From NCBI RefSeq assembly GCF_014805685.1, contig NC_060886.1, forward strand, positions 25,468,108 through 25,532,107: a stretch of DNA of 64,000 nt, in the 5' to 3' direction. The DNA is from Silurus meridionalis (Eukaryota; Chordata; Actinopteri; Siluriformes; Siluridae). The notes under the pieces are model-generated. The model was not told where the DNA came from, did no database searches, and saw only the letters and a list, made by a program, of their open reading frames with translations. Below, one piece after another: positions 47,001 through 58,100 of this stretch. Made by a program: the position numbers and the translations under genes. How positions within the stretch are numbered: position 1 is the stretch's first letter; every line of letters begins with the position of its first letter.

Positions 47001-50000
47001 ATTATTTAGGTCATTTTTTTTAATTTACAAATATTTACTTTTGATTAACAAAAAAAGGAACTACTGCATTACTACACAGATTTTATTATCCAAATACTAA
47101 TGCTACTGACAGAAATCTGATTACTGAGTGCCACAGATCTGAAGTTCCCTATTAACTGATTACTCCATGCATTTAATTTAGCAAAAATCTGATTTACTTA
47201 CCTATATTTTTGCTTATTTATATACAGATAAGAACGTGCTTTATTAGATTTAGCATATACATTTAGTTTTGCTAGACAGTATGTTCTGCGCTGGACAGAG
47301 TAAAGTGTAACACACCTCTCACACTGCACAGCTACATGGCGTCCATCCGGGGAGCTGATGATACGACTCACAGCAAACCTTTGTGGCTAAAAATCACAAC
47401 AGGAGCAAGTCATATTGGAACATCTTTCATCAATGTAATTACATTTAATGCCGTGCTCATTAGCATACAGAAATTCTACACTAAAAGAAGCAAGAATATC
47501 GTGATTATCAATAATGTATTATTAAATTATACTTTGATAAATTTCTATTCAAAATCTTGTCTGTGTCCACACTCTAGTATTATATAGTGTTACATAGATC
47601 AAAATCTGAATTGCAAATAATTATAATCACTACTTAGAGACTTAGATCACTAATAAGTAGATGATTGATGTGCATGTTAATACCATTTCAAAATATAAAA
47701 ACAAATCAAAACCTTATCGCTGTCTGTGTCAGAGCCCTGTGACATGCCCCACTGCTGCAGGCCGATGCTCTGTAACTGCCTGCCGGACTCGTAATGCCAA
47801 AGCTTCACTGTGCCATCCTGCCAATGCAAAAGAAAAAAAAATTATAAAATAAAAATACTAAAATAAGAATTATGTCTCATGTGCTGTTTGATTGTGGAAT
47901 TGAACTTCTGATAAAAAGGTTGTAAGTTTTAAGGCCTTTCACTCTCAACTGCTCAGGTGTATAAATGGCATCTGTCAAACTCTGGAAGTGTAACGCTGAT
48001 GAAGGTGTAATACAATATACTCTAGGTGTTCAAATACATGTGCAAGTGCAAGTATACACAGTATTTTAGATAGAACTTTCATGTTCTGTTCATATTAAAA
48101 TGGCCATTTTACACTGTGTATTCAGTCATTCAATCTTTCTGGTCTTTCTAATTGCTTTATCCTGCTCAGGGTGGCAGTGGTTTCATAGACTGGACTGAAA
48201 ACATAGGATACGCATAAACAAACCCTAAATGAGACACCCAGTACATCAGGGGACTTCATGCACACACATTTACTGCTTTTGTCTTAATTTCTAGAACATA
48301 TTTTTTTCTAAATATGAAATCAAACAGGGATTTAATTCTCAGTGACATTTCCTTAATCACTTCTTTCACTATATACTTAAATCCTACCCCAGAGCCGGAA
48401 AGAAGCCACTCAGGATGTCCGTCTGGAACACACAGCACGCTGACAAACCTGAGAAAAACAAAAATCAAGAAAAGTGTAAAACCGAAGGAAAACACTTGTG
48501 CATTAGTGTGTTCATTAGCACTTTTTTCCTCGAGCCTTTTAACCTTTAACTAGAAATTAGCATAACACAAGGATAGTAAACAACAAAAACACATCTGAGA
48601 GGATTGTATTTTTTATTTAATGACATACATTAAACACAAAACTGAAAGAATTTTCAAATGAATATGTGCTTACTCTGAGTGCCCCAGACAGAAGGCCTGA
48701 ATGTTGTATGAAGATTTGCTCAGGCTCACTCTGATCTTCTCATCTCTGTCTGCTGTGATGATGTACTTATCATCTGGAGACAAAGCCTTCAGGAGAGAAA
48801 GAAGACAAGGAAATCTTCAGGATAATGTCGGGTGCACTACAATTTCTGCTTTTCAACATTAAAGTGCATCGTGGGAGAGTTGTGAAAAGTACTTTCGTTC
48901 ATAGTTTAAAACACTTGCGAATGTAACATGACATGGACAAAGTGCTATGTGTCTGGCTGTCACCAGTCACCCCAAAAAATGATATTATATACACATTTGT
49001 AATGCAACATGTGGTGTGTAAAGAAGTTGTAGTGTATGATTCAGCCTGTTACAAAGCAGAATGATGGCTTTCACCGCAAAGGTGTTTAGCAATCGACATC
49101 TGATTTTGGCTGCTCATAGGAAAGCGTCTGCTCGTCACTGTTGAACAGACGCCAAAGAAGTTTCTGCTTTTATTTACATTACAGGATTTTTTAAAGTTAA
49201 TTAACAATTAAATAAATAGAACAAACTGGAATAAAATGCAACTTGTCACATTCCCAAGGAATAAAACAAAAAGCAATCTACAAACCAATACTGGAGACTC
49301 CTTTATTCCTCTCATAAAACCACAACAAATCAGTTCAAACATATTTTTTCATTATGTGTTAATGAAAGTGTATTGTCCCAATAGAAAAGAGAGTGGATTA
49401 GAACAAGTATATTAATATTAGAATGTTATTTGTCAGAAGTGTGAAAAATTAAACAGGCTTCTGTCAGTACTGTATTTGGAAATCAATAGTCTGCACTTAT
49501 AGACAGAAAAAGGTTGAAGAACACATTTTACAAAAGCTATGTATTTTTTTTTTTTTTAGAGCTCCCGTGCCATGAGGCGCATTGGGCCTGATGGCTTATT
49601 TGTCGTTTCCGTTTTGGTTTGGCGTTGGGTTGCCAGCCCAACGCCCACCCTCCTCCTTTTGCAGCTGGGATTGGGACCATCCATTACAGAGTAATTTATC
49701 CCCATTTCCACAACTGAGCACCCAAGGGGGGGTTAAGGGCCTTGCTCAAGGGCCCAAGAGTGGCAGCTCGACCTGTCCAAGACTCGAACCCACAATCCCT
49801 GGATCCGAAGTCCAAAGCCTTAAACACTTGTCTACCTTCTCCCTTTATCAAAAGATCCTTACATTAAAGTTACGGCCTAGTAAACAGAAGGGGTACGATT
49901 TTAAGAAAATCTCTCAATACAGTTGTATATAGAGGAAGTATATTAAAATGTATACATAAACAGTTTCTCTAAACAAATAAGTAAATTGTTATAATGTCAA

Positions 50001-53000
50001 ATCTATAAATCTGATTATTTAACAATCTTAATGCTATGTATACACAGGTTGTTACAAATTTCAGATCCTAGATATATACAACCCCAAAAACAAAAAATGT
50101 TAATAAAAAATGAATGATTTGCAAATCTAATAATCCCTCACTTAATTCACAACAGAACATAGAAAAACATGTACCAACTGAGGAAGATTAAAGTTAAAAA
50201 AAAAAAAAAGGTAATTTGCTCCTTGGGAAAAAAAAATTGGGACAGGGCAAAAAGAAGAGAAACCACTCTTCTTTTAACAACGGTCCATATAAATCTGGGA
50301 AGTAAGGAAACCAGTTACTGGCGTGTTGGGAAAGAATTGTTGTCCCATCTGACACGGGATTCTACAGAACAGTTTTCCACTTTGCCTCAGTCTATTTAAT
50401 ATGAACTTTGACCCAGAGAAGACAGCAGCGTTTCTAGATCATATTCACATATAGCTTCTTCTCAACATGATAGAGCTTCAACCTGCATTTGTGGATCACA
50501 TGGTGAATTGTGTTCACAGACAATGATTTCTGGAAGTGTTTGATTTCTGAAGTCATGCAGTGATTTCAATTACAGAATTAAACCTGAAGGCCAGAAAATC
50601 ACAGACATTCAATATCGATAGTGTTTCTTTTAGTATTTTTCCCATTTCTTCGCCCCGTCCCAACTTTTTTAACAACACAAGTTCATAGAATTTGATTTTT
50701 ACAATCTGTATGATGATTAATTATAACAATAAAAACACTTACAATGGCCTGTAGCATGGAAAGATGACCCAGCTTCAGCTCACCCGGTTTCTGAGGCTCC
50801 AAAACAGAGAATGAATATGCATCTCCAGATTTATCCGCCACAAGCAGCTCGTCCTCGGCCCGAGTGAACACCAGAGAAGTACACCTGCGTACCACCCACC
50901 TGAAGAGAAGAAAAAATCAGTATTCACTGTAAAACCGACCTTTCTGGTCACATGACCTTTATACAGAATACCTGCACAGACCTTGTGCTGATGCACTGCC
51001 ATGACGGCTCGGTGCGAAACAAAATCAGTCTTTTGTTGTCATCCGTCAGAGCAACATAACGTCCTGACGGTGACAAGGCAAGGGCGAGAATCAGGTCACT
51101 TCCTTTCTCCTGAGAACCTCCACCATCACTGTGAAGAAAGAAACACTAAGTGTGAACATTAACACAATTCAGCTCAAGCTACTTTCCATTTAATTAAGTT
51201 TTACATTATACACAATATCTATCGAAGTAATCTTGCTGTGTTTTTGATTATTCCTGAAAAAAATCAACGATTTTCTTTATTAAATTATCATGTAAAAGAG
51301 TCGAAAACAAACAGGATGTTAAACTGCACTATACTATAGTACACTATACTTCTAATAATTATGTCAGAGTTCACTAAATATTGGCACCTCAATATAAAAT
51401 TAATAATAGAAACAAGAATTTTCGGTTACCATTTGTCAGTGTCGGATTCCTCTGGTTTCTGTTCTGCCTTGGTGCAGTCAAACACAAACGGTTCCCTTTA
51501 ATAAAGGACACAAAATTACTTTCATAGAAAAGCCAAAAAATAATCCAGCATGCTGTTTAATGTAAAAGAAAATAACTACAAGTTTGACTATTTTTAAAAT
51601 CCTGGTTTCTGCTTGGACTCAGAACTGAAACACCTGACTGAACTCTGATCTGAACTGTTAACATCTTCATCAGGTATGCAGATGACACCACCATGGTCAA
51701 CAAAAGATCAACAAAAATGATGACTCGGACACATCCTGACCCTCAAAGCCATGAAAACTCAACAGCTCCCAGAAATCAAAACAGCAAGAGACAATTCCCT
51801 GTCTACATCCATGAAACTGAAATAGACCAGGTCTCCAGCTTTAAGTTCTTGGGATTCCACATCTCTGAGGATCTGTCCTGGCACCAGAACACTTCAGCTC
51901 TAGAAGGAATGTGCAACAGCATCTATTCTTCTTGATGAGACTTCATATATATATAATCTGTATATACACTGTGTATAATTCTTATACATATGAACATACA
52001 ATGTACACAGGGGCGTAGCCATCATTTCAAAAGTGTGTGTGTGTGTGGGGGGGACGAAATGTCTTATGTTACCTGTTTTGTTTTTTTGTTTTTCCAGTTA
52101 ACCCTTGCGTAATTGACAGGTTTTATTTTTAATCATAATTTTTTTGCTTTATATGCTTTATGATTATATAAGATTATAAAACAGAAAGAAAGAAAGAAAT
52201 CAGCTTACCACTGGGACAGTACCCTTAAAAGGACATCTTTGTACCTTATTTACCCCAAAAATGTATAGTTGTACATTAAGGTACACATTGGTACTCTAAG
52301 GTAGTAATGTGTACCTTTTTGAGTACAAAGATGTCCTTATAATGGTACTAAGAGTATATTGTTTATATATTTCAAATTGTATTTTGTGTACGCACAGTAC
52401 ATGGCACACAGTAATGGATACTTGCACATTCAAATAATACGTCATTTTGTTCTATTCTACAGTCCATATTTCAGGAATAAAACAAGTCATTCAAAACAAA
52501 CTATTGAAAGAAAATATGTATTTAACTCAACATGTCAAGACCCGATATCAATTATACAATGAGATGAAATAAACATTTAGTGTCACTTATTTTAAGCTTC
52601 CTGGCTGGTTTGTTTAAAAGTAGTAGCTTTTTACACAGTGTTAAAGCTAACATATATCACAATATATAAAGCTACTTAAAACCCCCATTCACCGGACTAC
52701 ATTACCCATCATCCTTTGCACTCCGTCCTCCACCATGTTTGTTTCCCGTCTTCACCTGTATGTTCACCCGAACTCTATTTATACTCATCACCACTGTCTT
52801 CACTCATAGTCGGTTATCGTCTTTACTACGTTGTATGTATGTGTGATTTACCTGCTCCTTATTATTAAAATCACATCTTTAATATTACTATTCGTGTCCT
52901 CGTCTCTCCGTGTACATACCGTGACACACATTTTCTTATTTGAAGGGTTTTGATAACACACTTGTTAAAACAAAAGACGTTATAAAGAGTTTAAGGAAAA

Positions 53001-53668
53001 TACCTTTAAAACTTGCTAATTATTCAACAAGAGCAACAGGCAGAGTTAATAAACATTGTCCAACACAATTCGGATACCATATGCCAACTTACACTGCTTG
53101 ACTTTTTTGTAAAAAAAAAAAAGGAGTAAATCGTTTTTTGCCGTTTTGAGCTCATCGGAACCGAATGTTGGACCGCGGATGCGACTCGAGCTACAGTACT
53201 GGGACGTGCTATGATGACGTGACAAGTGACTGATTGCTATGGATACGTGAACGTCATGTATAAACTATCTTATCTCTTTGAATTTTAAATCGCTCTGCAT
53301 TTATATACATTGCTCCATTAAAACCTCAACATGTCGTGAACACAATTCTCCACTAAAAAGTGTGGGGGACGAATTTACTTTTTATAAAAAGTCGGGGGAC
53401 ATGTCCCCCGCGTAATCTACGCCCCTGAATATACATAACTCATATCTCATGTCAAAATCAGTCCTGATCATCACCAGGAGGAAGATGAAACCTAATTTAT
53501 TTCCGACTTGCATAAGTAGATTTTAGGTTCATATTTACACTTTACCCTGAGACTCATATCTGAGACACAATCTGAACAATCAGACCTGTTTTCTTTGATA
53601 TCCACAGCTAGTAAATAATGTGAGCTGCTCATCACCAGCCATTCTCCCGCACAGCACACAGCAGCCAT
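44016..53668 (-). CDS. wdr4: WDR4, WD-repeat subunit of the tRNA m7G46 methyltransferase (complete, 11 exons)
   Basis: Non-catalytic partner of METTL1 (yeast Trm82) in N7-methylation of tRNA G46; nuclear. Exons in transcript order: 53668-53586, 51495-51430, 51128-50982, 50899-50743, 48786-48674, 48448-48388, 47817-47713, 47386-47316, 45983-45797, 45456-45387, 44185-44016. All introns are GT-AG and phases join, giving 409 aa (human 412). Diagnostic stretches: [64 protein letters not shown], then [15 protein letters not shown] (a WD blade), [16 protein letters not shown], and the C-terminal [20 protein letters not shown] with a Lys-rich tail. The exon 8 acceptor is set at 47386 (tttttag before CCACAAAG) because it gives PQRFAVSRI, matching human PQKFAASRI in phase. 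The gene is convergent with PDE9A and divergent from the F6-like gene. Confidence 0.95.
44738..44905 (+). mobile_element. LINE fragment
   Basis: Frame reads [20 protein letters not shown], then [20 protein letters not shown] and DRIRNE: the post-RT domain of a common vertebrate LINE. About 55 codons remain, inside WDR4 intron 10. Confidence 0.75.
46151..46982. mobile_element. hAT-like element
   Basis: tctggggtccccagactttt at the left and cagtggttggggacctca at the right are imperfect inverses of the CAGGGGTCCCCAA hAT terminus. No transposase. WDR4 intron 8. Confidence 0.55.
49556..49860 (-). mobile_element. SINE (tRNA-derived) in WDR4 intron 4
   Basis: On the - strand: a region ggattgtgggttcgagtctt (B-box-like GGTTCGAGTC), then gagctgccactcttgggccc and ttgagcaaggcccttaaccc. 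Continues toward 49560 with a body containing an inverted ggcgttgggttgccagcccaacgcc palindrome. Confidence 0.65.
50085..50680 (-). mobile_element. Strongly decayed Tc1 element
   Basis: Contains cacagaacagttttccactt-like words, gcctcagtctatttaatatg, ctagatcatattcacatata and ccccgtcccaacttttttaa. These align in order with the complete element at 60172-61702, so it is an older relative. No open frame. Confidence 0.6.
51655..51935 (+). mobile_element. LINE reverse-transcriptase fragment with YADD motif
   Basis: ttcatcaggtatgcagatgacacc reads FIRYADDT, the RT catalytic YxDD motif. Downstream, in frame, come [17 protein letters not shown] and an end at 51935. 5'-truncated. WDR4 intron 1. Confidence 0.72.
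52008..53427. mobile_element. hAT element with target duplication, in WDR4 intron 1
   Basis: CAGGGGCGTAGCCATC at the left and GTAATCTACGCCCCTG at the right are inverse ends. Flanking 8-mers aatgtaca (52000-52007) and aatataca (53428-53435) match at 7 of 8. 1.42 kb, no intact transposase. Contains a nested palindromic mini-element (about 52206-52345) and an unassigned segment (52680-52925). Confidence 0.82.
52206..52345. mobile_element. Palindromic mini-element nested in the hAT
   Basis: gggacagtacccttaaaagg, acatctttgtacc and gtacattaaggtac pair with ggtacacattgg, gagtacaaagatgtcc and ttataatggtac in inverse order. A short fold-back element. Confidence 0.6.
53586..53668 (-). CDS. wdr4: WDR4 exon 1 with start codon
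   Basis: ATG at 53668-53666 begins [20 protein letters not shown] and ends in phase 2 at donor gtctga. It is followed by exon 2, which starts [13 protein letters not shown]. The MA...CG...LV pattern parallels the human N-terminus. No upstream in-frame ATG is seen in the short promoter-proximal stretch. Confidence 0.9.
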
Positions 53669-55131
53669 GATCGCTACTTACTCACGTGGTAAGAGCCGGT
53701 CGCATATTTAATACGTCATCCATATGGACTGCGCTGTGATTGGTCAATGATCTTTATCGCTACACTGCTCATTTAATAATAGAATTCATAAACTGAACAC
53801 TGACAAACATAAAACTATATAACAACTAAGAAAATCGTATGTTTGTGATAAGAATCGAATACAACTGAATAGTCAAACGGAGGAATCATTCGAGATAAAT
53901 TGCAGGATTTGGGAATAAGGTTAAAAACATTATTTTATTTTGTAAGATGTTTTTTAAATTTGTAAAAAAAAAAATTTTTTTCACTTAAAAAAAATAAAGA
54001 AATAAACAAACTAAAGAAGCACCGAACAATCAGAGGTTTTGTTGAAGGAAACAACGCTGCCTCTACAGCGTCACTCGGGTTGCCAGGTCTCTAAATAATT
54101 AGTAGAGGCGTATGAATGCCAGTCCAAAACTTTTCAGAGCTGTAAAAAAATTTTATAAAGATCATGAACCTCATCGATACTGATTTCAATTCATGAATTC
54201 ATTATTTAACAGTGCATGATTATTTTTTTATTATTGTCTATGCCTGAAGTTTCCCACTATTAAAACACATTATGCCACGATTTACAGACTCCGTTGGGAT
54301 TGCTGTCATAGGAAGATAATTATTCCCTGGTTGGTGTAATCTTGCCAGATATACACCATTTCCACCTGATCATTTGCTGATTCAAAAGATTTAATTTTCT
54401 GAAATGTCTGTATGTATTGAGCGATTGTTATATACATATATGGCAACCCTTCAAATATATCCTGTATTGTTATTACATAAGACCTACATATAAAATACTG
54501 TTGCTCTCTTTAAATATAAACAGTGAAGCATTATGGTAGTTCATTGGTGTAATTAAGACATTTGAGTGAACTGCATAATCAGTTTGCTTTCATGATTAAC
54601 AAAATGTAAAAGAAAAAGAAAAAAAGTGCAAAATAAGGGAAGATGAGAAAATAAGGGAAGGTGGGAGGGGTGAAGTAGGATGGGGGCGTTTCCTCTGTTT
54701 CTCTAAAGCCCAGGCTCAGGGATTTTTGCTCTGAGTTGACCTGCATTTGATCAGATAATTAAAACAAGTCTTCACTTTTTGTTAGGGGGATTTTTTAGCT
54801 GAAGCTTTGACCTGCTTTGATTTATTTTTTTCTTGAAATAAACCTCATATAGGCAGTCGTATAACTCACAGTACTCACAGATTAGTGATCATGCATTCAC
54901 TTTGACAGGTTTTAAACGTTTTCCTGCATGCAGTTAAAACACAGAATATATTTTATTATTTTATTAGAATTATGTTCTGTGTGCAATGGAAAGAACACTG
55001 GGGCATGTATTAATAGGACACAAACACACTGCAACAAGTTTGGCAAGTTTGATGATATTTAAATGCACTTTTGCATAGAAGGGTTTTAAACAGCAAGGCT
55101 TATTTTCCACAAGTTTTTAAAGAGCACAAAC
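53669..55131. promoter_or_regulatory. Divergent upstream region shared by WDR4 and the F6-like gene
   Basis: About 1.46 kb between two head-to-head start codons. Only the WDR4-proximal part shows recognisable elements (E-box, CRE half-site, CCAAT). The remainder is AT-rich without an identified repeat or gene. Human WDR4 and NDUFV3 are also head-to-head. Confidence 0.5.
53683..53743 (-). promoter_or_regulatory. wdr4: WDR4 proximal promoter elements
   Basis: Just upstream of the WDR4 ATG are a CACGTG E-box (53683-53688), a TGACGTA CRE/ATF half-site (53712-53718, on the - strand) and an inverted CCAAT box (ATTGG at 53739-53743, CCAAT in the WDR4 direction). There is no TATA box. This is a typical housekeeping arrangement; actual binding is inferred. 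Confidence 0.5.
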
Positions 55132-58100
55132 ATGGCGGCTTCCTTGCTCATGTTTGGACGACTGGGATCTCGAAAGGTAACAAACTAAAAATCATTTTTT
55201 TTGTTTTTATTTGTTGCTGCGGTTAATCTTAATACAGTTAATACGGTTAAACCAGCCGCAGATTGATAATACCACAGTCAAGTCAGCCGCACTTTATTTT
55301 GCTTTGCGCGTCTAATCGTGCACTTACGGTACGGGTGGTGGGCGCGGTTGAAATAGATGTAAATACGCTTCAGAACGGCTTTTCTGTTATAGAAAGGTCA
55401 TAAAAAGACATAAAAAAAATTAAAATAATGTATTGCTATTTTTCATAAAAAAACCACAATACAATTTCGTATTTATGGTATATATATAATATCAATGCAC
55501 ATATGAAAACACTCTTAAAATATCTTTACTGTATAGTGGTTAAGACTATACAGTAAAATATAAAAGCAAAATCACCTTTATTTTACCTTTATTTAAATGT
55601 TTGCTTAATCATTCAATTGATCTTTACTCAGAGTAACCCTGAAAATCACTGAATTCATTTTCAGCTCGTTCTACTGTACAATTTTCAAGAAACATAAACA
55701 TCACTGCATTTGAATCACAATATTCAAACACTCATAAAATATTTCCTTTTATAGGTTTGATATAGGATCTTTCAAAGAATTCTATATAATAATAAATCAT
55801 AATAATATATTAATACTTTAAAGAAAAAATATAATCAATAATTATCTGTTAAAACTGTCCATCTGTGTTGTGTCAGTCAGTACCATGGTTTGTCTTGTGT
55901 TATACACTGGAATGCATGTTATAAACCCTTTAATGTTACACATCATCATCAACTTCCTAGGACACTTTAATTAAATTGTAAATAAAAGTAAACCTTATAG
56001 GTAACCTTAAAGTCCAACCTTTTTATATATATATCGATATGCAAGCTGATCTGTTTCATTCCATTGCCATGATATGAATACAGATCAACAACAAAAATAT
56101 GTGCAGAATTATCAACTGGAATACACTAATTTCCTTTCTTTTATTAGGTCCTGCAGGCAGACAGCTTGAGTGTATTACAGAAAGCCAGAGCAGTTGCTTT
56201 CAGTTCAAAATCCGGGGAAGGCAAAAAGTCTAAAAAGTCCAACACAGGTATGCAGAATGAATGCAGTGTTTTATTTTTTATGTTTTGAACTGTTGGATCA
56301 CACTGTATTTAACCATCATATCATATGTGTCATTATTGACAATCACAATCCATATTTAGTATGCAGTATTATTATTACTCTACTCGTCTGGAAATACTTT
56401 CAGCTAGATACTGGTGCATGGCTGTGGGATTTGTGCCTATTTAAGCATCAGGTGCTGCTTTTGGGAAAGAGTATACCACGTGCACAGTCAACGTTCCAGG
56501 TCATGCCTTTATGCAGGACATGTTTTTCACTTTTAACTTGGCAAACCATGTGTTTATATATCTTGATTTGTGCTCAGGGGCATTGTCATGTTAGAACAGG
56601 TTTGGGCCTCTGGATTTCTATACAGTTGTGTGCTTCCAACATTGTGTGGACAGATTAAAAAATGAATATGATGGTCAGATGTGTATAAATATAAGGTTTA
56701 GGACCAAATAGTGTTCATCTTAACAGCTTATTTAAAGGGTAAATCCAGCACTTCCTATATATAAGAAATAGAAAATGCACATAGAAAAGAAATCAAGATC
56801 TGATAAAGACCTGTTTTAAGCTGCTAAATGACTTTAATGGAAACGTTAAAGTAGTTTCACTGAAACGTTGTTTCAAATGAGTTTCTCACTGATTACATTT
56901 TTATCGTTTTACAACAAATTCATTATATTTGGACATTTCTTTAAAGATTGAGTAAAAAAAAATTGTATATTTACATTTTTTTTAAGAATATTGCATGATA
57001 TAGTCCAAAAGATTATTTTAATGAAAAGGCAACAAAGCAGTATTATTTCCTACAACAGTTGTACAATGGCAAAAAATGGTGTTTATGTGTACTACAGTAT
57101 GGTACCCACTAAAAATGCCATACTATATCAAATAAAAACTGTCTATAGTAAATATCATCTGAAAATCCCTCCAGTATGTTCCTAAGAGTTCAATTCCATT
57201 TAATTCACTTCACTTCAGTTTAATTGCATAGTGCATTTAACAGTGGATTTTGTCCCAGAGCATATTTACAGAAGTATATTGATTATACGTTTATCCCTAA
57301 TGAGCAAACCAGTTGTGACAGTGGTGGTGGTAATAGTGGAATGGCAGTCCACCTAAAACTAGAATGATCAATATTTATATGCAGGACTAAAGAACATCTG
57401 AATAAAGAAAGAAAATGAAAGGCAGGATAGATCTAGTTTATTCACTGAGATCAGTTATTCATTGAGAAAGAATAAAAATCTTCTAAAAAGCCTTTAGCAC
57501 CACAATGTTGATTTTGTTTTTAGTGATTTATAATACATGTTGTACTGTATTTCTTTAAGCACCTACTTCTTTAATGGTTAGAACTAGGAGTTGAAATAAT
57601 GAATGAAATGTATGAATATAAATAATCTAATCTATCTGTTTGCCTATATGAATTTTTTTTTTGTCACAGGAAAGTCCACATCAAAAACGTACTTTGATAT
57701 AGATAAACTTATCGAACATAAATCCTATCCAAGAAATACCAAGGAGGCTGTAACACCTGCTGCTGCAGCTTCCGCCACTGCTGGAACTGTGTCTGCAACT
57801 GCTGCAGCCGTTCTTCCGCAAACTGCTGAATCCATTACTGCACCTTCTCCAAGTGAAACTGTTTCAGAGGTCTGTCCAGCTGCAGTGGAAACCACACCTA
57901 TCAATAAGGTTGCTGTTGTTCAACCTGCTATGGAAGCTGGAGCAGCAGTTGAAGAGGTCACAGCCGAAGTTGAAGTAGAAACTTCACCAAGTGCTCAAGC
58001 TGCTGTCCCTGTTGCTGGAATTGAACCTGTTGCAGAATCTGACACTCCTTCCCCAGCTAAAGCTAAATCCATTGCAGAAACAACCACAGAAGAACCACAG

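Noticed and set aside
47316..47380. Acceptor at the second AG (…ccacaaag) for WDR4 exon 8
   Set aside because: It would put the exon out of phase; the upstream tttttag acceptor gives PQRFAVSRI in frame, like human.
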